Of a DNA stretch of 64,000 bases, positions 45,721-54,576 are shown in pieces. A program made the position numbers and the translations under genes. The DNA comes from Dietzia sp. B32 (GTDB taxonomy: Bacteria; Actinomycetota; Actinomycetes; Mycobacteriales; Mycobacteriaceae), in contig NZ_CP093845.1 in NCBI RefSeq assembly GCF_024732245.1, forward strand, positions 3,646,701 to 3,710,700, read 5' to 3'. The notes beneath the pieces are model-generated. The model was not told the DNA's origin, did not search any database, and saw only the letters and a program-made list of their open reading frames with translations. Numbering within the stretch: position 1 is the first letter of the stretch; the number at the start of each line of letters is the position of its first letter.

Positions 45721-45740
45721 GAATCTTCACACGATCTCCA
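45721..45740 (-). promoter_or_regulatory. Candidate CopR box (tandem 9-bp motif)
   Basis: The minus strand reads TGGAGATCG-TG-TGAAGATTC. From general knowledge, the CopR box of Corynebacterium glutamicum is a tandem TGAAGATTT with a two-base spacer; this site has the same geometry and one copy matching at eight of nine bases. It lies 46 bases from the response-regulator start and 61 from the micropeptide ATG, so it can serve both divergent promoters. Confidence 0.6.
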
Positions 45741-45800
45741 TCGAGAACGCTCGGGTAGCCGGTCACCATGGGCGGTCGAGTCGGACACCGGAGGTACCTC

Positions 45801-45917
45801 ATGCTCGGATGGGTGACATTCTCGGTCGGCGCTGTGGTCGTCACCGCACTGTGGGCGTCAACCTTGCTGCTGGTCACTGCCCTGTTCGGGCCGTCGCCCT
45901 CGGCGGGCGACCGGTGA
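45801..45917 (+). CDS. Small single-span membrane peptide before the multicopper oxidase
   Basis: A 38-residue peptide, MLGWVTFSVGAVVVTALWAS..., with one long hydrophobic helix and a polar end PSPSAGDR. GGAGG stands six bases before the ATG; an in-frame ATG at 45768 would add 11 residues. Its stop overlaps the oxidase GTG start as GTGA, so translation of the two is coupled. Not recognised. It could be a leader peptide for coupling or a membrane partner of the copper proteins. Confidence 0.6.
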   Translation: MLGWVTFSVGAVVVTALWASTLLLVTALFGPSPSAGDR

Positions 45918-47416
45918 AGGAGTTGTCGCGGCGGGCATTTCTCATCGGTTCGGTCCTGGCCGGCGCGGGTGCGGTGACCGCCTGCAGCGAGCCGGGGCCC
46001 TCGGGGGTGCCGGTATCGGCGTCGGATCCGGCGATCCGGGACCTGGAGGCCGAGCGGCAACGACCGGGACAGCAGGTGGTGAACGCTCGGCTGTCCCCGC
46101 GCCCGGTGGAGGTCGATCTCGGTGGTCTCGTGGTGTCGACCTGGGTATTTGCTGACACTGTTCCGGGTCCGGTCCTGCGGGCCCGGGCAGGAGATCTGCT
46201 GCAAGTCGAGGTGGATAACCAGCTCGACCAGGAGACGAGCGTGCACTGGCACGGCATCGCCCTGCGCAACGATATGGACGGAGTGCCCGGTCTGACCCAG
46301 GACCCGATCCGTCCGGGCGCCCGGTTCACCTACGACTTCACCGTCCCGCTCGCCGGCACACATTGGTACCACTCACACTCAGGGCTACAGCTCGACCGGG
46401 GCCTGTACGGTCCGCTGATCATCGACGATCCCGCCGACCCCGGGGACTATGACCACGAATGGATCGTCGTCCTCGACGACTGGCTCGACGGCATCGACGG
46501 CACTCCCGAGGACGCCGCCGGGCGAGTGGGCATGGATGCCCCCGGCACTCGGGGTCGGCCGATGGCCGGAATGGGGCACGGCCCGATGGGGGGCGCCCGG
46601 TCCAGCAACCCGATGATGACCTCCCGGTTGCTCGGTGTCGCCGGGGACGTCCACTATCCGCACTACTTGGTCAACGGCCGAGTCCCGGCCGATCCGATCT
46701 CATGGACTGCCAGCCCGGGCCAACGCGCGAAGATCCGGTTCATCAACGCCGGGGCGGACACGTTCTTCCGCGTCGCCCTCGGCGGACACACGATGACCGT
46801 CACCGACACCGACGGCTTTCCCACCGCGCCCCAGGAGACGGAGGCGATCCTGCTCGGAATGGGCGAGAGGGTCGACGTCGTGGTCACGCTGACAGACGGG
46901 GTGTTTCCCCTCTTCGTCGAAGCAGAAGGCAAGAACGGGTACGGGTACGCCCTTGTGCGCACCGGGGCCGGTGAGCTACCCGCCGACCCGCGCCCCGGCG
47001 AACTCGACGGACCGGTGCTGCTGGCCGCGGACCTGACCCCAGCGCCGGACTCACGACTGCCCGGCCGGGGGCACGACCGCTACCTCAGCGTCGACATGGG
47101 CGGCAGCATGATGCCGTATCGCTGGACACTCAACGGCCAAACCCACCCCGACACCACGCCGCTGGAGGTCTCCCGCGGCGACCGGGTCCGGATGCGGCTG
47201 CGCAACATGTCCGACATGGCCCACCCGATGCACCTTCACGGTCACACCTTCGCCCTCGCCGACAGCGGGCTGCGCAAAGACACCGTCACGATCCGCCCCA
47301 TGCGGACTATCGAGATCGAGTTCGAGGCGAACAACCCCGGCCAATGGGCGTTCCACTGCCACAACGCCTACCACCAGGAAGCCGGAATGATGACCACCTT
47401 GTCCTACCTCGCCTGA
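45914..47416 (+). CDS. Multicopper oxidase, Tat-exported lipoprotein (CueO/CopA type)
   Basis: A 500-residue oxidase that converts Cu(I) to less toxic Cu(II) outside the membrane. The N-terminus has a twin-arginine motif SRRAFL and a lipobox VTAC (Cys24). Copper ligands are HWHG near residue 112, HWYHSHSGLQ near 153, HPMHLHGHTF near 437 and WAFHCHNAYHQEAGM near 480. A Met-rich stretch (MAGMGHGPMGG...MM) near residue 215 could bind Cu(I). The GTG at 45914 is chosen because it places the Tat motif at the N-terminus and overlaps the preceding peptide. Confidence 0.94.
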   Translation: MKELSRRAFLIGSVLAGAGAVTACSEPGPSGVPVSASDPAIRDLEAERQRPGQQVVNARLSPRPVEVDLGGLVVSTWVFADTVPGPVLRARAGDLLQVEVDNQLDQETSVHWHGIALRNDMDGVPGLTQDPIRPGARFTYDFTVPLAGTHWYHSHSGLQLDRGLYGPLIIDDPADPGDYDHEWIVVLDDWLDGIDGTPEDAAGRVGMDAPGTRGRPMAGMGHGPMGGARSSNPMMTSRLLGVAGDVHYPHYLVNGRVPADPISWTASPGQRAKIRFINAGADTFFRVALGGHTMTVTDTDGFPTAPQETEAILLGMGERVDVVVTLTDGVFPLFVEAEGKNGYGYALVRTGAGELPADPRPGELDGPVLLAADLTPAPDSRLPGRGHDRYLSVDMGGSMMPYRWTLNGQTHPDTTPLEVSRGDRVRMRLRNMSDMAHPMHLHGHTFALADSGLRKDTVTIRPMRTIEIEFEANNPGQWAFHCHNAYHQEAGMMTTLSYLA

Positions 47417-47476
47417 CCACCACCCGATCGACACACCACCCGATCTTGACGCCGACCCGAAAGGACATCGACCACG

Positions 47477-48115
47477 ATGACCCGCACCACTCTGCTCCTG
47501 CCCGCAGCCCTGACCGCCGTTGCCCTGACGCTGTCCGCCTGCACCGACAGCACCGACAGCACCGAAGCCTCGCCCGCCGCGCCCACCACCGCGGCCGGCG
47601 CCACCACGTCCGTGACCGGCACCGCTGCCTCCGGCCAGGACGAGGAGCATTCGCAGGCCGACGTGATGTTCGCGCAGATGATGCTCCCGCACCACCAGCA
47701 AGCGATCGAGATGAGCGACATCATCCTGGCCAAGGACGACATCCCCGCCGACGTCACGGCGCTGGCCGAGGAGATCAAAGCCGCCCAGGGCCCCGAGATC
47801 GCGCAGCTGACCAACTGGCTCGAGCAGTGGGAAGAGCCCATCGAGGCGCAGGATGGTCACGGCGGTCACGACATGTCCATGATGGAAGGGATGCTCTCCG
47901 ACGACGAACTTGAGCAGCTGTCCCAGGCCCAGGGAGTCGACGCCGCCCGGATGTTCATGGAGCAGATGATCGCCCATCACCAGGGCGCCATCGCCATGGC
48001 CGAGGACGAGGTCGAAAGTGGCCGCTACCAGCCCGCGGTCGAGTTGGCCCAGACCATCATCGACACCCAACAGCAGGAGATCGACACCATGCGCGACCTG
48101 CTCACCTCGCTCTAA
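47477..48115 (+). CDS. DUF305 lipoprotein
   Basis: A 212-residue secreted protein with lipobox LTLSACTD and a Thr/Ala-rich linker. The DUF305 ferritin-like helical domain is marked by MFAQMMLPHHQQAIEMSD and by MFMEQMIAHHQGAIAMAE, each with Met and His residues suited to copper. It lies between the oxidase and the copper ATPase, the usual setting of DUF305 proteins, which are taken to bind copper in the envelope. The precise role is unproved. Confidence 0.9.
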   Translation: MTRTTLLLPAALTAVALTLSACTDSTDSTEASPAAPTTAAGATTSVTGTAASGQDEEHSQADVMFAQMMLPHHQQAIEMSDIILAKDDIPADVTALAEEIKAAQGPEIAQLTNWLEQWEEPIEAQDGHGGHDMSMMEGMLSDDELEQLSQAQGVDAARMFMEQMIAHHQGAIAMAEDEVESGRYQPAVELAQTIIDTQQQEIDTMRDLLTSL

Positions 48116-48188
48116 CCACCCCATCGCCATGGGCCACCCCGGCCCGGCACGACACCCGAGACACCACACCACGCGGAGAGGAAGATCC

Positions 48189-48353
48189 ATGTTCTCCACA
48201 ACGCGCTCTGCGCTCCCGCTCACGGCCGTCAAGGAAGCGTGTTCGTGCTGCTCCACGCCCACGGACCTAGAACGGATCGACGCCACCGGCCGTCCGCAAG
48301 CTGACGATGATGCCGCCCTGGCCGCCGGCGCTCACACGGAGACAGACAAATGA
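48189..48353 (+). CDS. Cys-rich 54-residue peptide coupled to the copper ATPase
   Basis: Reads MFSTTRSALPLTAVKEACSC and continues CSTPTDLERIDATG, then an acidic Ala-rich tail. The CSCC cluster at residues 18-21 is a plausible Cu(I)/thiolate site. GAGAGGAAG precedes the ATG and the stop overlaps copB as ATGA. No signal peptide or HMA domain is present, so it would act in the cytoplasm, perhaps handing copper to the ATPase, which itself lacks an HMA domain. The family is not recognised. Confidence 0.7.
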   Translation: MFSTTRSALPLTAVKEACSCCSTPTDLERIDATGRPQADDDAALAAGAHTETDK

Positions 48354-50524
48354 GTCAGCCACACGATCACCACCACCATGATCGGCGCGGCGAACCCGGT
48401 GACGGTTCGGACGGCCGCCCCGACGACATGGCCACATCGGTAGCCGAACATCATCACCCGGGCGCCGCTGACGACGCGGCCGGCCACGGCCACACCGGAC
48501 AGCACCACACCGGTCATGAAGCCCACGGCGGTCATGCGGGCCACGCAGACCACGTCGGGCAGTTCCGACGGCTGTTCTGGATCATGCTCGTCTTGGCAGT
48601 GCCGGTGGTCGGCTTCAATGACACGTTCGCCGACCTCATCGGCTACCAGCTGCCGGAGGCCGACTGGGTGCGGTGGGTCTCCCCCGCCCTGGGCACAGTG
48701 ATCTACCTCTGGGGCGGTCGGCCGTTCCTGACCGGCGCGCTGTCCGAGCTCCGCGCTCGCCAGCCCGGCATGATGCTCCTGATCGGCCTGGCCATCACCG
48801 TGGCGTTCATCGCCTCCTGGGGCGCTACCCTGCGCATCCTGGATCATGAGCTGAACTTCTGGTGGGAACTGGCCCTGCTGGTGGTGATCATGCTGCTGGG
48901 CCACTGGATCGAGATGCGCTCCCTGGCGCAGACCACCTCCGCGCTCGACTCCCTGGCGGCGCTGCTGCCGGATGAGGCCGAGAAGGTCGACGGCGACGAC
49001 GTGGTGACAGTCGCTCCGGCCGACCTGGTGGTCGGCGACGTGGTGATCGTCCGCCCCGGTGCTTCTGTGCCCGCCGACGGCAAGATCATCGACGGCTCGG
49101 CCAGCATGGACGAATCCATGGTCACCGGCGAATCCAAGGCGGTCCGCCGCGGCATCGGCGAGCAGGTCGTCGCCGGCACGGTGGCCACTGATTCCGGCCT
49201 GCGCGTGAAGGTCTCGGCGACAGGGGACGACACCGCGCTGGCCGGGATCCAGAAGCTGGTGGCCGACGCACAGGCGTCCTCCTCGCGGGCCCAGCGCATC
49301 GCCGACACCGCCGCCGGCTGGTTGTTCTGGTTCGCCCTCGCGTCGGCCGTGATCACCGCGGTCATCTGGAGCGCTCTCGGGTTGCCGGACGCGGGTGTGG
49401 TGCGCACGATCACCGTGCTGGTCATCGCCTGCCCACACGCGCTGGGATTGGCGATCCCGCTCGTGGTCTCCATCGCCACCGAACGCGCCGCCCGCGGCGG
49501 CGTACTGATCAAGGACCGCCTCGCGCTCGAGTCGATGCGCACCGTCGACGCCGTCCTGTTCGACAAGACCGGCACCCTGACCAAGGGCGAACCCACCGTC
49601 ACCGGAATCGAATCAATAGACGGACACACCGCCAACGAGGTGCTTGCCCTGGCTGCCGCGGCCGAGTCCGACAGTGAGCACCCGCTGGCCAGAGCCGTCG
49701 TCGGGGCCGCACGGGCCCGCGAACTGACCGTGTCGACGGCGATTGACTTCTCCTCCTCCCCGGCCGTGGGCGTCAAGGCCACGGTGGACGGCACCGTCGT
49801 CGAGGTCGGCGGCCCCTACCTGCTCGATCAGCACGGACGCGATGAACTGCCCGTCGCCGACCAGTGGCGCGACGAGGGCGCGATCATCCTGCACATCCTC
49901 GCCGAGGGCCGGGTGATCGGCGCGCTGCGGCTGGCCGACGAGATCCGGCCCGAGTCCCGCGCGGCCGTCGACGCCCTGCATGCTGCCGGTGCGCAGGTCG
50001 TCATGATCACCGGCGATGCCCGCGCCGTGGCCGACACCGTCGCCGCCGAGCTGGGCATCGACCGGGTCTTCGCCGGGGTCCGGCCAGAAGACAAGGCCGC
50101 CAAAGTCGCCGAACTGCAGTCCGAAGGCAAGAAGGTCGCCATGGTCGGCGACGGGGTCAACGACGCGCCCGCACTGGCCCAAGCCGATGTGGGCATCGCC
50201 ATCGGCGCCGGGACCGACGTGGCGATCGGCTCCGCGGGGGTCATCCTGGCCTCATCGGATCCCCGCTCGGTGCTCTCGGTCATCGAACTGTCCCGGGCGA
50301 GCTACCGCAAGATGAAGCAGAACCTGTGGTGGGCGGCCGGCTACAACCTCGCCGCCGTGCCCCTGGCCGCAGGTGTCCTCGCCCCGATCGGATTCGTACT
50401 GCCCATGGGCGTCGGCGCCATCCTCATGTCCGCCTCCACGGTCGTCGTTGCTCTCAACGCTCAGCTGCTGCGTCGTCTCGACCTGCGCCCGGACACCGTC
50501 ACCACAGCGATGCAACGAGGATGA
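48350..50524 (+). CDS. copB: CopB-type P1B copper-transporting ATPase
   Basis: A 724-residue P-type ATPase that exports copper or silver. The N-terminus is His-rich (HDHHHHD and further His-Gly repeats to residue 60) instead of an HMA domain. The membrane metal site is CPH (IACPHALGLAIPL), which defines the CopB (P1B-3) class. Phosphorylation motif FDKTGTLTKGEP, actuator TGES and hinge GDGVNDAP are present. It starts within the stop of the Cys-rich peptide and ends overlapping cueP by four bases. Confidence 0.94.
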   Translation: MSQPHDHHHHDRRGEPGDGSDGRPDDMATSVAEHHHPGAADDAAGHGHTGQHHTGHEAHGGHAGHADHVGQFRRLFWIMLVLAVPVVGFNDTFADLIGYQLPEADWVRWVSPALGTVIYLWGGRPFLTGALSELRARQPGMMLLIGLAITVAFIASWGATLRILDHELNFWWELALLVVIMLLGHWIEMRSLAQTTSALDSLAALLPDEAEKVDGDDVVTVAPADLVVGDVVIVRPGASVPADGKIIDGSASMDESMVTGESKAVRRGIGEQVVAGTVATDSGLRVKVSATGDDTALAGIQKLVADAQASSSRAQRIADTAAGWLFWFALASAVITAVIWSALGLPDAGVVRTITVLVIACPHALGLAIPLVVSIATERAARGGVLIKDRLALESMRTVDAVLFDKTGTLTKGEPTVTGIESIDGHTANEVLALAAAAESDSEHPLARAVVGAARARELTVSTAIDFSSSPAVGVKATVDGTVVEVGGPYLLDQHGRDELPVADQWRDEGAIILHILAEGRVIGALRLADEIRPESRAAVDALHAAGAQVVMITGDARAVADTVAAELGIDRVFAGVRPEDKAAKVAELQSEGKKVAMVGDGVNDAPALAQADVGIAIGAGTDVAIGSAGVILASSDPRSVLSVIELSRASYRKMKQNLWWAAGYNLAAVPLAAGVLAPIGFVLPMGVGAILMSASTVVVALNAQLLRRLDLRPDTVTTAMQRG

Positions 50525-51126
50525 ATCCGATGAACGCCACCCACTCCACTCGGAGACGAGCCGCGACCGCGCTCGTTGCCGCCGCTGCCCTGACCCTCAC
50601 CGGCTGCTCGATCGGCACCTCCGACAGTTCAGTGCCGGAATCTCACCCTGCGTCGTTGGAGCACTACGACCTCGCCGGCCTCGAGGCACCCCAAATCATC
50701 AACACGCTCGACACCATGCCGGTGGCCGACAGGCCAGACGATCTGATCGCCTCGGTGCAGCCGACAGAGGTGGTCTTGACCAGTGGCGATGAGAGCCTCG
50801 AGACGATTCCTATTCCAGAGGACCAGTTCTATCTGTCAGTGGCTCCGTACTACACGAGCACCCACCCCTGCCGATTCCATAGCCTGACCACTTGCCGCGG
50901 TGAGATCGCCAACGAACAGGTGCACGTCACAGCCACCGATAACGCCTCCGGTGACACCTTCATCGACGAACCGCGCACCACCTACGACAACGGCTTCCTC
51001 GGGCTCTGGCTACCGCGAGGCATCACGGCCACGCTCACCATCGACCACGACGGCAGAACGGCCACCGCTCCGATCTCCACGGGCGACAACGACCTCACCT
51101 GCCTGACCACTATGCAACTCGCCTGA
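50521..51126 (+). CDS. cueP: CueP-family periplasmic-type copper-binding lipoprotein
   Basis: A 201-residue lipoprotein with lipobox LTLTGCS. The CueP cysteine/histidine signature is STHPCRFHSLTTCRGE near residue 118, and a third Cys is in LTCLTTMQLA near the end. CueP proteins bind and buffer copper outside the cytoplasm. The ATG at 50521 overlaps the copB stop. A downstream ATG (codon 4) is also possible. Confidence 0.9.
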   Translation: MNPMNATHSTRRRAATALVAAAALTLTGCSIGTSDSSVPESHPASLEHYDLAGLEAPQIINTLDTMPVADRPDDLIASVQPTEVVLTSGDESLETIPIPEDQFYLSVAPYYTSTHPCRFHSLTTCRGEIANEQVHVTATDNASGDTFIDEPRTTYDNGFLGLWLPRGITATLTIDHDGRTATAPISTGDNDLTCLTTMQLA

Positions 51127-51193
51127 CATCCCCACTCGCGCCGACATCGCCACCGACGCGGCCACCCACTGGCAGGAAGGTAGTGCGGTCAGC

Positions 51194-52495
51194 ATGGACC
51201 ACAGCACACAGTCCCAAGACAAGCTCACTCTCACCGGATCCGTCGCACTGGGAACCGGGGTAATGATCGGAGCCGGCATCTTCGCCCTCGTGGGCCAGGT
51301 CGCCGAACTGGCCGGCGGCTGGGTGCCGTGGGCGTTCCTCGCCGGCGCGGTAGTGGTGGCATTCAGTTCCTACTCCTACATCCGGTACTCGGCCACCAAC
51401 CCGTCCTCGGGCGGGATCGCGATGTTGCTCAAGGCCGCCTACGGGCCCGGGGTGGCGGCCGGCACGTTCTCCCTGTTCATGTACGTGTCGATGATCCTCG
51501 CCGAGTCCCTGCTGGGGCGGACCTTCGGCACCTAGGTGCTGCGGCCATTCGGCATGCAGGACTCGTCCCTGTGGGTGCCCGTGCTGGCAGTTCTCGCCAT
51601 CTCCGCCGCCGCGCTGGTCAACCTGGTGGGCAACCAGTGGGTCGAGCGCTCAGCCACCGCTACCGCGGCGCTCAAGATCGTGGGCATCGCGGTGCTGGCG
51701 ATCGGTGGCATCCTGGCCGCGGGCGTGTCCTCGCTGGGCCGGCTGGTCACCGTCGCCGACCGCACCCCACCGGACCACGGCTGGATGGGATTCCTGGCCG
51801 GGGTGACCCTGTGCATCCTGGCCTACAAGGGCTTCACCACGATCACCAACCAGGGTGCGGACCTGCGGGACCCGGAGCGCAATATCGGCCGCTCCATCAT
51901 GATCTCGATCGCCCTGTGCACCGTCCTCTACTTGCTGATCACCGTCGCAGTGACCGCCAGCCTGACCGTGCCGCAGATCATCGGGGCCCGCGACTATGCC
52001 CTCGCCGAGGCGGCCGAGCCGATGTTCGGATCCTGGGGCGTCACGCTGACCGTGATCATCGCGGTGGTGGCGACGCTGTCAGGACTCATCGCGAGCTTGT
52101 TCTCGGTCTCCAAGCTCTACGACATGCTCCGCGACATGGGGCAGGTGCCGGGCCTGCCCGGGGCCGGCGGACACCAGTCGCTCTACATCACAGCTGGCCT
52201 GGCGATCCTCATGGCGGCCTTCTTCGACCTGTCACAAATCGCCTCCCTCGGGGCGATCCTGTACCTGGCAATGGACATCGCCATCCACTACGGGATCATC
52301 CGACGCCTCAGAGACGACGTCAACGCCAAGGCGTGGATCCCGTGGGTCGCGATCGTCCTCGACGTCGCAGTGCTCGTGCCCTTCCTCCTCCTCAAGGCGC
52401 AATCAGACCCGCTCACGCTGGGCATCACCGCCATCGTGGCCCTAGTCATCATCGCAGCGCAGTGGCTCACCGTGCGTCACCGCTCGGAACAATGA
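51194..52495 (+). pseudogene. APC-family amino acid/cation permease interrupted by one amber codon
   Basis: A permease gene of 434 codons broken by a TAG at 51533-51535. The first part (113 residues, TM1-TM3: LGTGVMIGAGIFALVGQ) and the second part (from 51536, ITNQGADLRDPERNIGRSIM, LYLLITVAVTASLTVP and later helices) stay in the same frame with no gap. The codon interrupts GRTFGT-stop-VLRPFG, where Tyr (TAC) would fit, so a single base change explains it. Restart at GTG 51536 would yield an N-truncated protein unlikely to be functional. It sits in the copper operon; the transported substrate is unknown. A sequencing error cannot be excluded. Confidence 0.85.
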
Positions 52496-52546
52496 TCCGC
52501 CCCCCTGCCAAAAGCAGCTACAACGGGTACTGGACGCTTGCTATTA

Positions 52547-52566
52547 CAAAGATTCTGCGAAGGTCG
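52547..52566 (+). promoter_or_regulatory. Weak CopR-box-like tandem before the Csp gene
   Basis: CAAAGATTC-TG-CGAAGGTCG keeps the spacing of the site at 45721-45740 (two 9-base units, two-base spacer TG) but matches the TGAAGATTT unit at only six and five positions. It lies 93 bases before the Csp start. Confidence 0.35.
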
Positions 52567-52658
52567 GCCCGAGGGACTGTAGCCAGCACTGCGCATCAGT
52601 AGCGTCGGCGTCAGCTGGGCGCCTCCAGCGACGACTCGGAGAAGAAGGGAGCACATCG

Positions 52659-53066
52659 ATGTCTCACATCACTTCAATGATCGAAACCCACCCCAACGAC
52701 GCTTCCGGCATAGACGTGCAGAAGCTTGCCGACTGCATCGCTGCGTGTTTCGAATGCGCACAGACTTGCACCTCGTGCGCTGATGCCTGCCTGGCCGAAG
52801 AGATGGTCGCAGACCTACGGAACTGCATTCGCCTCAACCTTGACTGCGCCGATCTCTGCGCAACCACCGGCAATATCCTCAGCCGTCGCACTGGGCAGAA
52901 CCTCGCCACGGTCAAGACCGCGCTCGAGGCATGCCGGACAGCATGCGCAGAATGTGCTACCGAGTGTAGGAAGCACGAGGACATGCATGAGCATTGTCGA
53001 GTCTGCGCCGAAGCCTGCCGCAAATGCGAACAGGCCTGCACCGAACTCCTGTCCGCGATCAGCTAA
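52659..53066 (+). CDS. Four-helix-bundle copper-storage protein (Csp/DUF326 type)
   Basis: A 135-residue protein with a regular array of cysteines along helices: DCIAACFECAQTCTSCADAC, CIRLNLDCADLC, CRTACAECATEC and CRVCAEACRKCEQAC. This is the Csp pattern in which thiolates line a four-helix core that stores many Cu(I) ions. There is no signal peptide, so it is the cytosolic (Csp3-like) type. GAAGAAGGGAG precedes the ATG. It has its own upstream region with a weak CopR-like motif. Confidence 0.94.
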   Translation: MSHITSMIETHPNDASGIDVQKLADCIAACFECAQTCTSCADACLAEEMVADLRNCIRLNLDCADLCATTGNILSRRTGQNLATVKTALEACRTACAECATECRKHEDMHEHCRVCAEACRKCEQACTELLSAIS

Positions 53067-53079
53067 CGATCATTGCCCG

Positions 53080-53110
53080 GCCTGGTCGGTCGCACGACAA
53101 TCGACCAGGC
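53080..53110 (+). terminator. Hairpin after the Csp gene
   Basis: GCCTGGTCG and CGACCAGGC form a 9-bp stem with a 13-base loop, 13 bases after the Csp stop. No U-run follows, so it may be an incomplete or Rho-aided terminator. The next 200 bases to the membrane protein stop hold no supported gene. Confidence 0.5.
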
Positions 53111-53320
53111 TGGGCCACCCGCCGATATCCAGGTTTTATGTCAACCCGACCAGGCTGAGTCACGTCTGGAAGGTCGCCACTCCTCTCGTCCGCGAACCGG
53201 CACGAATTTCGTTCGGCCCGCTCCGGACGGCGGCTACAGCACGTAGCTGTAGGAGTACCACGGCCCTCCGAGGTGCTCTACCTGCAGATCTTTTACTCCA
53301 GGTTCGAACGTGGGAGGCCC

Positions 53321-53710
53321 CTATAGGGAATGTGCCCACCCGCGCATGTGAAATCCGAAGACGAAGTCGGCATCGCTGACCACGACCACCCCGTCCTCTC
53401 GGTGGCTGAGCTTCCAGACCTCCACGTGCCCTACTTGCCGTGGGGTGTCGAAGCCGTAGTGCTCCGACCAACCCGGCGGATGGGAGCGAGCCTGCGCAAC
53501 AGCATTCTCCATCTCTGAGCGAGAGGAATCGAACCCTTTTGGGACCGCTGCTCCAATCGCCAGCACCACGGCCACACCAGCCACGAAAAGGGCCGGAGGG
53601 GCCCCGAGCCACCACGTTCGTAGCTGCCGGAATCGCCACGCCACCAGCACCGCGATCAGCCACGCCAGGCCCGCGATCATCAGCGCCCAGCCGACCTTCT
53701 TGCCCCACAC
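53321..53710 (-). CDS. Small membrane protein, unknown
   Basis: A 129-residue protein with two transmembrane helices (about 5-25 and 37-56) and a hydrophilic C-terminal domain of about 70 residues containing SHPPGWSEHYGFDTPR and VVVVSDADFVFGFHMRGW. It starts at a GTG. Codon use is that of an expressed gene. Not recognised. It is convergent with the Csp gene and could be an outer-edge gene of the copper island. Confidence 0.6.
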   Translation of the reverse strand: MWGKKVGWALMIAGLAWLIAVLVAWRFRQLRTWWLGAPPALFVAGVAVVLAIGAAVPKGFDSSRSEMENAVAQARSHPPGWSEHYGFDTPRQVGHVEVWKLSHREDGVVVVSDADFVFGFHMRGWAHSL

Positions 53711-53792
53711 GGGTATATCGTCGTCTGGCGGGTTCGCCTGCGACAGATAGTCAACGGCGTGCCACAGGATCTCGTTTTCTTGCCCCTAAAAG

Positions 53793-53805
53793 TGGAGTCC
53801 ACTGT
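53793..53805. repeat. Short perfect palindrome
   Basis: AGTGGA-G-TCCACT with 6-bp arms, preceded by CCCCTAAA, in the 172-base gap between the membrane protein and the TetR gene. It could be an operator or a worn insertion-sequence end. Confidence 0.3.
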
Positions 53806-53882
53806 GGCCGTCACGCGGCAACGATTCTCGGCGGCTCGCGGCATCGTCCGGCCTCGAAACCAGCGACTTTCCATGACCAAGG

Positions 53883-54512
53883 TCATTGCGGCGTTCCTTG
53901 CGGTGCCAATGTCTCGGTGACGCGAACACTCAGTTCCGGCTTGTCGTGGCCTTCGGTGTGGGTGTATGTCCCGAGATGGGACCACATCGAGTCCACGAGC
54001 GGCTGGAGGAACAAACGGCCCAGCTGAGTGACGATGACGTCGACCACCTGAACAGCATCGGCGCGGACCCTAGACGCCGCGCCAGATTCCCGCATAGCCG
54101 CCACTTCCCGGTGTGTCAGCTCGGTGAGTCGCTCGAGTAACTCACCTCGCTGACCGCCGGGATCTAGCAACGCGCGGCGCAGGTAGTTCACCACCTCGGG
54201 ACGCCTGACCAGCATGTCGGCAACCGCGTCGTTGCGGATCCGGGCGATGTCGGCGCCTGGGATGTCCACGGGCGCCGAGGCAAGTGCGGTAGCGAAATGC
54301 TCTACGACCAGTCGCTCGACCGCCTCGCGAAGGCCGTCCTTCGTGCCGTAGTGATGGACCACGAGACCCACCGTCACTCCGGCCGCGGTTGCCACGGTTC
54401 GCAACGAAGTGCCGTCCTCGCCGTTGGCGGCGTAGAGATCCAGTGCGGCGTTGCGGATGCGCGCCTTGGCAGTGAGATCCTGGCCCGCGGCGCCTGGTGC
54501 GGAACGATTCAC
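53883..54512 (-). CDS. TetR-family transcriptional regulator
   Basis: A 209-residue repressor with the TetR helix-turn-helix at residues 15-60 (RIRNAALDLYAANGEDGTSLRTVATAAGVTVGLVVHHYGTKDGL). The C-terminal ligand domain is of unknown specificity. The GTG start has GAAGGGG upstream. It is divergent from the thioesterase gene, and a near-textbook palindrome at 54577-54596 overlaps its likely promoter, suggesting autorepression and control of the thioesterase. Confidence 0.92.
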   Translation of the reverse strand: MNRSAPGAAGQDLTAKARIRNAALDLYAANGEDGTSLRTVATAAGVTVGLVVHHYGTKDGLREAVERLVVEHFATALASAPVDIPGADIARIRNDAVADMLVRRPEVVNYLRRALLDPGGQRGELLERLTELTHREVAAMRESGAASRVRADAVQVVDVIVTQLGRLFLQPLVDSMWSHLGTYTHTEGHDKPELSVRVTETLAPQGTPQ

Positions 54513-54557
54513 GCGGTTCCCCTTCAGTTGCGGTCGAGCCTACGGACCCCAAACTAG

Positions 54558-54563
54558 ACTATA
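54558..54563 (-). promoter_or_regulatory. Candidate -10 element of the TetR gene
   Basis: TATAGT on the minus strand, 46 bases before the TetR start. The matching -35 region falls inside the palindrome at 54577-54596, the usual place for autorepression. Confidence 0.45.
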
Positions 54564-54576
54564 CGTCGGTACCGCT

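Noticed and set aside
53290..53325. GGTTCGAAC flanked by GC-rich sequence, possible tRNA T-arm or attachment site
   Set aside because: The flanks do not pair as a T-stem, and no acceptor, D-arm or anticodon arm can be drawn, so a tRNA is not supported.
53793..53805. Palindrome with CCCCTAAA as an insertion-sequence end
   Set aside because: No transposase fragment, target duplication or second end was seen nearby, so a mobile element is not claimed.
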